Source: an uncultured Chloroflexota bacterium
GTDB taxonomy: Bacteria; Chloroflexota; Anaerolineae; Caldilineales; Caldilineaceae
Assembly (NCBI GenBank): GCA_903879975.1
Contig: CAIRNL010000705.1
Coordinates: forward strand, 1 to 64,000
Direction of reading: 5' to 3'
DNA length: 64,000 nucleotides
Made by a program: the position numbers and the translations under genes. Position 1 is the stretch's first letter. Every line of letters starts with the position of its first letter. This document shows, piece after piece, positions 7,984-16,012 of this stretch. The notes under the pieces were generated by a model. It worked only from the letters and a program-made list of their open reading frames with translations. It was not told the DNA's origin and did no database searches.

Positions 7984-8916
7984 ATGGCAAAGAGTCTAGG
8001 GAATCAGGCTACCACCCCAGCGAGCCAACCGCAACGAGCACCGGGCGGCAAGGCCGGCCGATGGACAGTGTTCCTGCATGCATTTTTTTTCGTGCTCGGT
8101 TTTACGCTCGTCTTCACGGTGCTTGGTTCTGCCGCTGGCTTGCTGGGGCGTAGCCTGAACCAGTACATGCCCGTGATTCAGAAACTTGGCGCGATTCTGC
8201 TCGTGCTCTTTGGATTCACTACACTCGGCCTCTTCCGCTGGCTTGTAGGCCAGATCCAGGCGCGCGTCGACGTCAGCCGGAACCCGGCAGCCGAGGCATT
8301 GGTCTCGCTGCTCGACTTTCCAAATCGCATGTTGTATACCGAGAAGCGCGTGGCCGACATGCACGAAGTGAATCGAGGCTGGGGCTATCTAAGCAGCAGC
8401 TTGATGGGCATCAGCTTTGCAGCCGGTTGGGTGCCGTGCATTGGGCCGATCCTGGCCAGCATTCTCTTCCTGGCCGGTGACAGCCAGACTGCATGGCAGG
8501 GTGCCGGCCTGTTGCTTGTCTACAGCCTGGGGCTGGGTATTCCTTTCTTACTCACTGGGCTGGCGTTCAGCAGCGCGACAAAATGGCTGCGCACAATGAA
8601 TCGGCACGCCGGTATCATCAGTATTGTCAGCGGCCTCTTCATGCTCTATGTGGCATGGCTGCTGTGGAGTGACAGCCTCGCCCTGCTGACGACGCAGTTT
8701 ATTGCGCTCAACGAATGGGTGTTCCGGGCAGAGGACTGGGTGTCGGCTATCGTGGGCGGTGGCCACAACCTGATCGGTGCCAGTCACCTGACGGCGGTTC
8801 TGTTGTCCCTCAGCGCTGGCCTGATCAGCTTCCTGAGTCCATGCGTGCTGCCGTTGGTGCCGGCCTACATCGGCTACCTCAGCGGCACGGCGGTGGGTGC
8901 CCGTCCCCAGCCATGA
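7984..8916 (+). CDS. CcdA-like thiol-disulfide transporter with permuted first helix
   Basis: CcdA moves reducing equivalents across the membrane to periplasmic thioredoxin-like proteins through two Cys, each normally in a PC motif in TM1 and TM4. This 310-residue protein has WVPCIGP (149-155, C152), which matches TM4. The TM1 motif SPCVLPLVPAY (285-295, C287) is at the extreme C-terminus instead of the N-terminus. The order is a polar linker (1-26), TM2-, TM3-, TM4-, TM5- and TM6-like helices, a ~35-residue spacer, then the TM1-like helix. An in-frame TGA at 7966 excludes a longer N-terminus. It lies between ccmD and a glutaredoxin-like gene with which it overlaps (ATGA), so it probably supplies reductant for cytochrome c maturation. 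Confidence 0.82.
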   Translation: MAKSLGNQATTPASQPQRAPGGKAGRWTVFLHAFFFVLGFTLVFTVLGSAAGLLGRSLNQYMPVIQKLGAILLVLFGFTTLGLFRWLVGQIQARVDVSRNPAAEALVSLLDFPNRMLYTEKRVADMHEVNRGWGYLSSSLMGISFAAGWVPCIGPILASILFLAGDSQTAWQGAGLLLVYSLGLGIPFLLTGLAFSSATKWLRTMNRHAGIISIVSGLFMLYVAWLLWSDSLALLTTQFIALNEWVFRAEDWVSAIVGGGHNLIGASHLTAVLLSLSAGLISFLSPCVLPLVPAYIGYLSGTAVGARPQP

Positions 8917-9176
8917 GCCGCCATCTGCACGTGACACTCTACATGAAGGCAAACTGCCCGCTGTGTGACGAGCTGAAGGCCGACCTGGCTGAGCTTCAAG
9001 CTGAAATCGCGCTGGAGATCACTGAACGCAATATCGAGGCGAATGAAGAGGACTTCTGCCGCTTCCGTTATCTGATTCCCGTGCTGGATATCGAGGGCGG
9101 TGACTTGCTCTACCCGCCCCATCATTGGGATGCTGTGCGCAACGCGCTCAACAGTGCCTGGCAGAAAATGCAATGA
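8913..9176 (+). CDS. Glutaredoxin-like (DUF836) thiol protein
   Basis: The 87-residue protein opens with a beta strand and a redox motif, LYMKANCPLCDELK (C15 and C18), then a helix, a strand ITERNIE and the cis-Pro site LIPVLDIEG. This is the glutaredoxin-like fold, with the CPLC active site typical of the DUF836 group. It is cytoplasmic by sequence. It overlaps the CcdA-like gene upstream and the DUF2085 gene downstream by ATGA junctions, so it may be a cytoplasmic thiol partner of the CcdA-like transporter; that link is inference. Confidence 0.85.
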   Translation: MSRHLHVTLYMKANCPLCDELKADLAELQAEIALEITERNIEANEEDFCRFRYLIPVLDIEGGDLLYPPHHWDAVRNALNSAWQKMQ

Positions 9177-9859
9177 CCGGAAAGCAGCAGACTGGCCCCA
9201 CTGTGCCCCCACCAGCCGAATCTGCGCTTGCCCGCACAGCCGGCAGCATTGTGATTGGCCTGGCGCGCCACTGGCTGCTTCTGTTCAATGCTGCCTGGGC
9301 GATCTATGTCCTCACGCCCTTCCTGGCGCCGATCTGGATGAAGATCGGCTGGCAGGCGCCTGCAGCGGCGATCTACGCCATCTACTCGGTTCTCTGCCAT
9401 CAACTGCCCGACCACAGCTACTTCCTCTTCGGCCCATCGTTTGTCCCACAGATGCCCGAACTCATCGCTGGGGGCATGCAGGCTGGCGCATCACTGTTGG
9501 TTGAGCGCACATTCATCGGTAACGCAGACATTGGCTGGAAGGTTGCGCTCTGCCAGCGTGACGTCGCAATCTATCTTTCGGTCCTTGGGGCGGGCATCAG
9601 CTACATGTTCGTGCGCACACGGACGCGGCCGCTTCCTCTCAAGATATTTATCCTGTTGACGATTCCGATGGCCGTTGATGGCCTCAGCCAACTCGTCGGC
9701 TGGCGCGAGAGCAACTGGTGGCTGCGCTCAGTGACAGGTGCACTCTTTGGCGTGGCCGCCGTCTACCTGGTCTACCCCTATGTCGAGGATGCCATGCAGG
9801 ACGTGCTCGATACGGAGTTGCGACGTCGCGCCGCGCCGGAGGCACCCCCCGTTTCCTGA
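9173..9859 (+). CDS. DUF2085 family membrane protein
   Basis: The 228-residue protein has about five hydrophobic helices and the DUF2085 hallmarks: IYAIYSVLCHQLPDHSYFLFG and a later KVALCQRDVAIYLSVLGAG, so each half carries a conserved Cys in a CHQ or CQRD motif. The family has no established function. Here it closes the cytochrome c maturation cluster, with its start overlapping the glutaredoxin stop (ATGA). The paired Cys and this position suggest a redox or metal role at the membrane, which is inference. The start is taken at the overlapping ATG rather than a TTG at 9125. Confidence 0.8.
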   Translation: MTGKQQTGPTVPPPAESALARTAGSIVIGLARHWLLLFNAAWAIYVLTPFLAPIWMKIGWQAPAAAIYAIYSVLCHQLPDHSYFLFGPSFVPQMPELIAGGMQAGASLLVERTFIGNADIGWKVALCQRDVAIYLSVLGAGISYMFVRTRTRPLPLKIFILLTIPMAVDGLSQLVGWRESNWWLRSVTGALFGVAAVYLVYPYVEDAMQDVLDTELRRRAAPEAPPVS

Positions 9860-9995
9860 AGGCTGTTGAGTGGAACGTAGACTCGGATGCGGTCGCACGA
9901 AGTTGCAGAAGCCCGATAGCAGGTGATACGTCGGTGTAGTGGGGTGCCGAAACAACTTGTCTCCAATGGAAATGCGCCTATCGGCACCACTCAAT

Positions 9996-10024
9996 TCGAC
10001 AAAAATACTGGCCTGTCCTATACT
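9996..10024 (+). promoter_or_regulatory. Promoter of rpsT
   Basis: TCGACA (9996-10001) and TATACT (10019-10024) are 17 bp apart, each 5/6 to the sigma-70 consensus. The predicted transcription start near 10031 leaves a leader of about 149 nt before rpsT. The 9860-9995 stretch upstream shows no gene or clear structure. Confidence 0.7.
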
Positions 10025-10030
10025 ACAGGC

Positions 10031-10179
10031 TTGTTGATCTGTGGCCTGTCCTCTTCTCCTGCCGCAGCTTCGGCGTAAACGCTGGTGCGAACACCAGAGC
10101 GCACCTTCACGATAGCTGGCCGTTCAGGCCGGTCACAAACTGGGCCGCTGGTCCATTGCATGTCTGGGAGTATAATAGG
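10031..10179 (+). promoter_or_regulatory. Structured 5' leader of rpsT
   Basis: The ~149-nt leader contains a perfect stem CTGGTG/CACCAG closed by CGAA (10082-10097) and a second stem CTGGCC/GGCCGG with a 5-nt loop (10116-10132). Ribosomal protein S20 is known to repress its own translation in Escherichia coli, so a similar feedback target is plausible here. A TATAAT at 10171-10176 lies only 3 nt before the ATG and is too close to be a useful -10 box; GGGAG at 10166-10170 can serve as the ribosome binding site. Confidence 0.45.
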
Positions 10180-10449
<270 letters not shown>

Positions 10450-10507
10450 CCTGCTGTCGTCACGAGAGCCAAACGGCGCCCCAACCGAATACGATACCGG
10501 GTTTGAT

Positions 10508-10530
10508 GGGTAGGTGCCTAGCGCCTACCC
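10508..10530. terminator. Bidirectional hairpin between rpsT and nth
   Basis: GGGTAGGTGC (10508-10517) pairs with GCGCCTACCC (10521-10530) across a 3-nt loop, 10 bp with one G-U pair. It lies midway between two convergent genes, so it can stop transcription from both sides. The flanking T content is modest (CTGTCCTTGTT on the plus side). Confidence 0.65.
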
Positions 10531-10539
10531 CTGTCCTTG

Positions 10540-11253
10540 TTACACTTCGACTGACCACTCGTTGGCTTGGTGAAAGTAGTCGCACGCAGCTTGGAGCGGG
10601 CAGCGGTCACATTGAGGCGTAAGCGCCCGGCAGATTTGTCGACCGTGTTGGATCAGGTTGATATGCAGTGGATAGAAGGTCTCTGGCGGCAAAAGCGTTT
10701 CCCAGAGTTGCTTGATCTTGTCCGGGCTGGCACGGCGCGAGCTGATGCCAACTCGCTGTGAGATGCGCTGGATGTGCGTGTCGACTGGGAACGCGGCACC
10801 GTTGAAGCAGAAAAGTATGACGATGCTCGCCGTCTTGTGGCCGACGCCGGGCAGGCTGGTGAGGTAGGCGAGCGCTGCATCAGCGGGCATGGTGGCCAGG
10901 TTACTCAGGTCGTAGCTGCCTTGTTCTGTCTTGATACGTTCTAGTGTGGCAACGATGGCTGGTGCTTTCTGGTTGTACATGCCAGCGGGCCGGATCGCCT
11001 CAACGATAGCCGCGAGCGGCGCCGTGCGCACGGCATCCCAGTCTTCGCCAAAGGTTGTCTTGAGCTGGTCGAAGGCGCGCCCGCTGTTGGTGTCGTTCGT
11101 GTTGGCACTGAGGATGGTGGCAATCAGCTCGTCGAGTGGGTCGCCGCCACCGGTGAAGGCGGGTGTGCCGAAGTGGTCGTTGAGTGTGGCGAAGACGAAC
11201 CCTGCCTTGCCACGGAGTGCTCCCAATTCCTCTGGATGGATGCTTACTGGCAT
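10540..11253 (-). CDS. nth: Endonuclease III (DNA glycosylase/AP lyase)
   Basis: The 237-residue protein has the HhH-GPD fold: the helix-hairpin-helix LPGVGHKTA (134-142) with catalytic Lys140, catalytic Asp158 in PVDTH, and the [4Fe-4S] loop of four Cys (208, 215, 218, 224; spacing C-x6-C-x2-C-x5-C). It removes oxidised pyrimidines in base-excision repair. It lies 5 bp downstream of alr on the same strand and probably shares its transcript. It is slightly longer than the E. coli enzyme (211 residues) at the N-terminus. Confidence 0.95.
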   Translation of the reverse strand: MPVSIHPEELGALRGKAGFVFATLNDHFGTPAFTGGGDPLDELIATILSANTNDTNSGRAFDQLKTTFGEDWDAVRTAPLAAIVEAIRPAGMYNQKAPAIVATLERIKTEQGSYDLSNLATMPADAALAYLTSLPGVGHKTASIVILFCFNGAAFPVDTHIQRISQRVGISSRRASPDKIKQLWETLLPPETFYPLHINLIQHGRQICRALTPQCDRCPLQAACDYFHQANEWSVEV

Positions 11254-11258
11254 TACGG

Positions 11259-12401
11259 TTACTCCACGTAGAGCCGCGGAACGCGAGCCAGGATGCGGCT
11301 GACAATATCGTAGTTGTTCGTGCCAATGCGTTGGCTGGCCGCCTCTGCTGAGATGAATGCCTCACCCTGGCGGCCGATAATCGTCGCTTCGTCGCCGAGT
11401 CGCACGCAGCCGACAGTCGCCTCGATCGCCGTGACGTCGACGATGGTCTGGTCCATACACACGCGACCCAGGATCGGCGCAGGCTGGCCATGGAGCAGTA
11501 CACTGCCCCAGTGGTGAGGCCGCCGCGGAAAGCCGTCGGCGTAGCCCACGGGCAGCACCGCCACGCGCATGGGCCGATCGGCGATGAACTCGCGGCCGTA
11601 CGAAACGGCTTCACTCGGCGCCAGGTCGGCAACCTGCGTGACCAGCGACTTCCATGCCAGAGCAGGCTGGAAGCCGGGTGGCAGCGCACATTGCTCCATG
11701 TCCGGGTCTAGCCCATAGAGTGCAATGCCCGAACGCGCCATGTCGAGATGCGTGTACGGCATGGTGAGCAGGGCGGCCGAATTGGCGGCGTGCGCGATGC
11801 GTGGGCGTAGGCCGTTGCGTTCCAGCGCAGCCAGTAGCTGCTGAAAGCTGATAAATTGTGCATCGGCGTGTTGCTTATCTGCCTCATCAGAGGTTGCGAA
11901 GTGCGTGAATATCCCTTCGATCTCGATGCCTGGCAGGTCGCGCAGGGCGGCGATGAAGGCAGGCACCGCACCTGGGCGCACGCCGAGACGATTCATGCCG
12001 GTGTTGACCTTGACGTGTACCTGGATCGTCGCACCTTGCGTTGCCGCTTCCTGGCCGAGAGCAGCCGCAGTCTCCAGGTCGATTACTGTGAGCGTGATGT
12101 CGTGCGCCAGTGCTTCAGCGGCCTGCCACGCCGGTGTGTAGCCAAGTACCAGGATGGGTCGTTCGATGCCGGCTGCGCGCAACTCGACCGCCTCCATCAG
12201 CGTTGCCACCCCAAAGCGATCTGCTCCGGCGCGCTGGAGTGTGCGGCTCGTTTCCGCCGCACCGTGACCGTAGGCGTTGGCCTTGATAACGGCCATCAAG
12301 CGTGTCGTGTGTGACAGCCTGCTACGCAACTGGCGCAAATTGTTGGTCAGTGCGCTGCAGCTGATTTCCAGCCAGGTTGTGCGCGGTGGATGTCTGGTCA
12401 T
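11259..12401 (-). CDS. alr: Alanine racemase
   Basis: This PLP enzyme makes D-alanine for peptidoglycan. The 380-residue protein has the PLP lysine K40 in VIKANAYGHG, the opposite catalytic Tyr268 in AVSYGREF, the substrate loop GRVCMDQTIVDVT, and GYADGFPR near the phosphate site. The length is typical. It sits between a PHP phosphoesterase and nth on the minus strand, with short gaps (25 and 5 bp), so an operon is likely. Confidence 0.96.
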   Translation of the reverse strand: MTRHPPRTTWLEISCSALTNNLRQLRSRLSHTTRLMAVIKANAYGHGAAETSRTLQRAGADRFGVATLMEAVELRAAGIERPILVLGYTPAWQAAEALAHDITLTVIDLETAAALGQEAATQGATIQVHVKVNTGMNRLGVRPGAVPAFIAALRDLPGIEIEGIFTHFATSDEADKQHADAQFISFQQLLAALERNGLRPRIAHAANSAALLTMPYTHLDMARSGIALYGLDPDMEQCALPPGFQPALAWKSLVTQVADLAPSEAVSYGREFIADRPMRVAVLPVGYADGFPRRPHHWGSVLLHGQPAPILGRVCMDQTIVDVTAIEATVGCVRLGDEATIIGRQGEAFISAEAASQRIGTNNYDIVSRILARVPRLYVE

Positions 12402-12426
12402 TTTTCTCTTCCAGAGCGCTGGGCGA

Positions 12427-13320
12427 CTACCAGCCGCCGTGTTCGGCCAGCATTTCCCATTCGTGCCAGGTCAGACCGGCGTTGCCCGGTGCGATGCCCG
12501 GTTTGGCCGTGCCGTGATAATCGCTGCCGCCGGTGACCAGGAGATCGTGCGTATGGGCCAGATCGGCGAAATGGGCGATGAGGGCATCGATCTGTGTTGC
12601 GCTGGCACCCTCATTGCCACGATTGAAGGCGTAGGGATAGCGTACTTCGATCCCGTCCAGTCCCTGCGCAGCCAGCCGGCTCACAGCCTTATCGATGTCG
12701 CGCACGCGTGGGTAGGCGCCGGGATGTGCCAGTACCGCAATACCACCGGCCGCATGCGTTGCCTCAATCGCATCGGCTGTTGTGAGGCTGAATGTGCGGC
12801 CGACAAAAGTCGAGTATCGGGCGTCGGTGGCCAGGTATTGCACAAAAACGTCGCTCACTGACGTGAAGCGATCTGGGTTGCGCTCGAAGGCGACCTGGGC
12901 AATGTGGACGCGTCCCGGCACACCCTGGGCGCGTGCCAGCACTTCGTCCACGGAGATGTTGATCCCGTACCCCTGCAGTTTCTCGATCTGGCGCACCTTC
13001 TGCTCGATCCGGCTGCCGATCACCTGTGCCAAAAGGCCATGCAGCCCAGGATCGTGGTGGCGAATGCCGAAGGCCAGGATGTTGATGTCGCATAGATCCA
13101 GGTGGGGCTGGCTGCGCGTGCTGAACTCCAGCGCCGGCAGGACGTACACCCCGTGATCGTAGCCGGCAGCGATGGCCTCGTCGAGACCGATCACGCTATC
13201 GTGGTCGGTCAGCGCAATCACGCGAATGCCGCGCTCGGCGGCGAGCTGAACCAGCTCGCCAGGGCTGTCTGTGCCGTCGGACGCAGTGCTGTGTAGTTGC
13301 AGGTCAACGGGATAGCTCAT
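12427..13320 (-). CDS. PHP-domain phosphoesterase (RNase AM/YciV-like)
   Basis: The 297-residue protein carries PHP metal-binding motifs in order: DLQLHSTASDG at the N-terminus, ALTDHDSV, AHPGAY, and GGSDYHG near the C-terminus. Members such as E. coli RNase AM/YciV hydrolyse 3',5'-nucleoside bisphosphates and trim short RNA 5' ends. The domain layout, with an insertion after the TDHD strand, fits that group. It overlaps the upstream PNPOx-like gene by an ATGA (13317-13320), so the two are translationally coupled. Confidence 0.88.
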   Translation of the reverse strand: MSYPVDLQLHSTASDGTDSPGELVQLAAERGIRVIALTDHDSVIGLDEAIAAGYDHGVYVLPALEFSTRSQPHLDLCDINILAFGIRHHDPGLHGLLAQVIGSRIEQKVRQIEKLQGYGINISVDEVLARAQGVPGRVHIAQVAFERNPDRFTSVSDVFVQYLATDARYSTFVGRTFSLTTADAIEATHAAGGIAVLAHPGAYPRVRDIDKAVSRLAAQGLDGIEVRYPYAFNRGNEGASATQIDALIAHFADLAHTHDLLVTGGSDYHGTAKPGIAPGNAGLTWHEWEMLAEHGGW

Positions 13321-13748
13321 GGAACCTCCAGGAGCCAGCGCCCTTCACCGTGGCTGCCCCAGGCGATGACTTTGCGCGGAACCACTTCGATGACGTCGTC
13401 GTAGTCGAGATCGGCTGCAATGTCCCAGTGATACTTGGCGAGAAATTGGGGCTGAAGTTCGGCGCGATGCTCTGGTGCAGGACGGGCGTCGCCCTCGATG
13501 ATCAGAGCGTTGCTCGTATCGGCCAACGCCAGACTCACAGCTGGACAGGCGCGGATGTTGGCGGAGCGCACGGACCGGCGCCGCGTGACGACGAAGATGT
13601 GTCCGGCCCGCACAACGTGCCAGATTGGCGCCATGTGGGGGCGCCCATCCGGACGCATGCTGCTGAACCAGCATGCATCGGCCTGGCTGAAACGATCCAG
13701 AAGCGCCGTAAGTGTTGGATCATCGGCACGAGCAGGGTGGGTCGGCAT
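13317..13748 (-). CDS. Pyridoxamine 5'-phosphate oxidase-like flavin/F420-binding protein
   Basis: The 143-residue protein matches the split beta-barrel PNPOx-like family: WFSSMRPDGRPHMAPIWHVVRAGHIFVVTRRRSVRSANIRACPAVSLAL. Members bind FMN, F420 or haem and act as small oxidoreductases; the exact cofactor is unclear here. The ATG at 13748 is preferred because a TTGCCG (13829-13824) and TACCAT (13806-13801) with a 17-bp gap form a promoter just upstream, so a longer TTG reading from 13829 would start inside the -35 box. It heads the PHP-alr-nth set. Confidence 0.78.
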   Translation of the reverse strand: MPTHPARADDPTLTALLDRFSQADACWFSSMRPDGRPHMAPIWHVVRAGHIFVVTRRRSVRSANIRACPAVSLALADTSNALIIEGDARPAPEHRAELQPQFLAKYHWDIAADLDYDDVIEVVPRKVIAWGSHGEGRWLLEVP

Positions 13749-13800
13749 GGTGTTGAGAAGCTGGTCAACGAATTCAGAGATCGTCTGTACGCCAGCAAGT

Positions 13801-13829
13801 ATGGTACTACACCCTACAGCGTACGGCAA
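13801..13829 (-). promoter_or_regulatory. Promoter for the PNPOx-PHP-alr-nth gene set
   Basis: On the minus strand TTGCCG (13829-13824) and TACCAT (13806-13801) are 17 bp apart. The predicted transcript starts near 13794, 46 nt before the chosen ATG. Confidence 0.5.
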
Positions 13830-13893
13830 TTGCGCGCCAAACAGTCAAATCGTGGCTCTGCTTGCGGCTCCTTCCTGCTATTGGCTTCATCCC

Positions 13894-14526
13894 TCAACGA
13901 AGCGCAGCCAACTGCTCTTCGAGTGTAGCTGGCGTCAGGATACCAGCATGGATGAACCCAATTTCGCCTGCCCGATTGACGAAGACCGTAGTTGGTAATC
14001 CACGCACCCCATAGCGTGTTTTGAGGACCCCGTCTGCATCCATTATAACCAGGGTATCCATTTCAAATTCCTCTGCGAATGGTGCAACGGTCTCCCGAGA
14101 TTCCTGGACATTGACCGCCAAAAGAACCAGGTCTGCATCCTTTGATGCAGCACGCATCAATTCGGGCATCTCTATCCGACAGGGGCCACACCAAGTAGCC
14201 CAGAAGTTGATGATCACTGGCCTACCTTGTATGTCGCTCAAGCGTAGATGGCTGCCGTCCTCGAGAACCAGAGCGAAATCGGGGGCAGACGCGCCAACCT
14301 GCAGGGCAGTCCCACGCTCTTTGTCGGCAATGAGCTGGGCAGTTGGGTAGCCGCGCCCGATCCCACTTGGAAAGTCGATCAGCGCCCGCTTGGGCGCAGC
14401 ATCCAGATTGGCTGTAGCGCCGCCGTTCGCGCATGCTGCCAACCAAAATGCTGCTGCCAGCAGGAATGTAGCCAGTCGATAGCGAGGCCGCCCAAGGGAG
14501 TATGTCGTATTCGGATGAACCCTCAT
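13894..14526 (-). CDS. TlpA-like thioredoxin-fold lipoprotein
   Basis: The 210-residue protein has a lipoprotein signal with lipobox LAAC (C32) and then a TlpA/ResA thioredoxin domain with active site WCGPC (C113, C116) in NFWATWCGPCRIEMP and a cis-Pro site GLPTTVF. It should act as a membrane-tethered extracytoplasmic thiol reductase, for example in cytochrome c maturation, where it could receive electrons from the CcdA-like protein at 7984. The start at 14526 is supported by AAAGGA 8 bp upstream; longer readings from 14586 add a non-signal N-terminus. It lies downstream of a strong hairpin, so it may be separately expressed from the sulfur operon. Confidence 0.88.
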   Translation of the reverse strand: MRVHPNTTYSLGRPRYRLATFLLAAAFWLAACANGGATANLDAAPKRALIDFPSGIGRGYPTAQLIADKERGTALQVGASAPDFALVLEDGSHLRLSDIQGRPVIINFWATWCGPCRIEMPELMRAASKDADLVLLAVNVQESRETVAPFAEEFEMDTLVIMDADGVLKTRYGVRGLPTTVFVNRAGEIGFIHAGILTPATLEEQLAALR

Positions 14527-14660
14527 GGTTTGTATCCTTTCTGCTGTCCATGCTGCCATTGCACCGATCGGAGTGAGCCACTTCAAACTGGCTGCACCGC
14601 TGCACAGCTTTTAGATTTTGCTGACGGTGCACCGTGATCCAGTTGGGATGCAACTGATCG

Positions 14661-14692
14661 AATGACCCGCCTGATGATTCAGGCGGGTCATT
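14661..14692 (-). terminator. Perfect 14-bp hairpin ending the sulfur operon
   Basis: AATGACCCGCCTGA (14661-14674) is perfectly complementary to 14679-14692 with a 4-nt loop. It lies between the sulfurtransferase stop (14752) and the TlpA-like start (14526), both on the minus strand. No long T-run follows, but the stem strength makes a transcript boundary likely. Confidence 0.7.
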
Positions 14693-14751
14693 CCTTCTGA
14701 ACTCTGGGCGATCAGCCCCATCACGCTCGCTTCGGCAGTGCCGCATCCAGG

Positions 14752-15705
14752 CTATTGCTCAGTCGGTTTCTCTGCATCGTTGCCCCACTCCTCCCATGAT
14801 CCGTCATAGTTGCGTACATTGGAATATCCGAGTAGTTCTGAGAGCACAAACCAAGTATGCGCACCGCGCACGCCCGTCTGGCAGTAGGTAATGACCTGTT
14901 TCGACGGATCGAAGCCGGCTTTCTGATACAGATCGGCAAGATAGGTGACGTCTCTAAACAGACCACTATCTGGATCGACTGCCTGTACCCAGTCTACATT
15001 GATTGCGCCGGGAATGTGGCCGCCACGTGCAGAGCGTACATCAGTGCCAGCATACTCGCCTGGCCCGCGCGCGTCACATAGCACCGTTTCAGGATCGTCG
15101 AGGTGCGCAAGCACATACTCGCCAGAAGCCGTCAATTCAGGATCGGGATCATTCGCACTATAGGTTGTGGGTGGCAGCGGAGCCACTGGTTCAGTGCTTA
15201 CGCTGTTGCCGTTCGCTACCCACTGCTTGATGCCACCATCATAGAGACGCACATCAGGGTGCTGGTAATATTTGAGAACCCAATAGGCGCGTGCAGCAAG
15301 TAGGTTATTGTTGCCATCGTAGACAATCAGCGTGTCATCGTTCTCGATGCCGAGACGGCTGAATAGCTCGCCCAGAGCTTCCTGCGTCAGGATCTGACCC
15401 CGGATCGAGTCGGCAGGATTGGTCAGGTCTTCACTAAGATTGATGTAGATCGCATTGGGCAGGTAGCCGGCGTCGTAATCCTCGCGTTTACCGGCAATCG
15501 CTAACAGGCGCACGTTGGGGTCGTCGAGATGGGCAGCGATCCAAGCCGTGTCAACGAGTGCGTCGGGGTTGGCAATCGTTGCTACAACAGGCTCGGATGC
15601 TGCGGTTGGCTGCGTACCTGTAGGTGGGGCAGATACACCCGCACAGGCACTTGCCAGCACTGCGAGCAACAGGATCGCTGCAAACCAAGAAAATCGCATA
15701 CGCAT
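14752..15705 (-). CDS. Secreted lipoprotein sulfurtransferase (tandem rhodanese)
   Basis: The 317-residue protein has a lipobox LASAC (C21) and two rhodanese domains. The C-terminal one holds the active-site loop YCQTGVRGAH, and the first is the usual inactive structural domain. It resembles thiosulfate or 3-mercaptopyruvate sulfurtransferases but is exported and lipid-anchored, so it would handle sulfane sulfur on the outer face. The start at 15705 follows AAGGAGA by a good gap, whereas a reading from 15795 adds an unrelated N-terminus. It is the last gene of the sulfur operon with TusA and the YeeE/YedE transporter. Confidence 0.9.
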   Translation of the reverse strand: MRMRFSWFAAILLLAVLASACAGVSAPPTGTQPTAASEPVVATIANPDALVDTAWIAAHLDDPNVRLLAIAGKREDYDAGYLPNAIYINLSEDLTNPADSIRGQILTQEALGELFSRLGIENDDTLIVYDGNNNLLAARAYWVLKYYQHPDVRLYDGGIKQWVANGNSVSTEPVAPLPPTTYSANDPDPELTASGEYVLAHLDDPETVLCDARGPGEYAGTDVRSARGGHIPGAINVDWVQAVDPDSGLFRDVTYLADLYQKAGFDPSKQVITYCQTGVRGAHTWFVLSELLGYSNVRNYDGSWEEWGNDAEKPTEQ

Positions 15706-15767
15706 AATGTTCTCCTTGAATTGGTTACCAATGGTTGAAACGAAAACAACTGTATGAATGACGTTGG

Positions 15768-15998
15768 CTATTTCCGTGTCAGCGTGATCTTCCACTCCGG
15801 CGACCCTGTCTCCTCGATCACAGCATCGTAGCCCAGGCGCACAGCCTGTGTGGGTATTGTGTCCAGCGCAGGTGCATGATCTGTCGTGACTACCAGACCC
15901 ACATCATTCGGGCTGAGCCGCTTCAGCGCCTGTACGGTTTTCATCATGGGGTAGGGACAAATCTCTCCGCGGACGTCAAGTTCTTTGAACGACATCAT
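15768..15998 (-). CDS. TusA-family sulfur carrier protein
   Basis: The 76-residue protein has the TusA signature LDVRGEICPYPMMKT with the persulfide Cys14 in CPYP, and a two-layer alpha/beta core (GLVVTTDHAPALDTIPTQAVRLGYDAV). TusA-like proteins relay sulfur from sulfurtransferases to acceptors in tRNA thiolation, molybdenum cofactor work or sulfur oxidation. It lies 14 bp downstream of the YeeE/YedE transporter gene; such fusions and pairs (TusA with TsuA) are well known and point to thiosulfate uptake. Confidence 0.92.
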   Translation of the reverse strand: MMSFKELDVRGEICPYPMMKTVQALKRLSPNDVGLVVTTDHAPALDTIPTQAVRLGYDAVIEETGSPEWKITLTRK

Positions 15999-16012
15999 TG
16001 CCTTCCTTTCTT

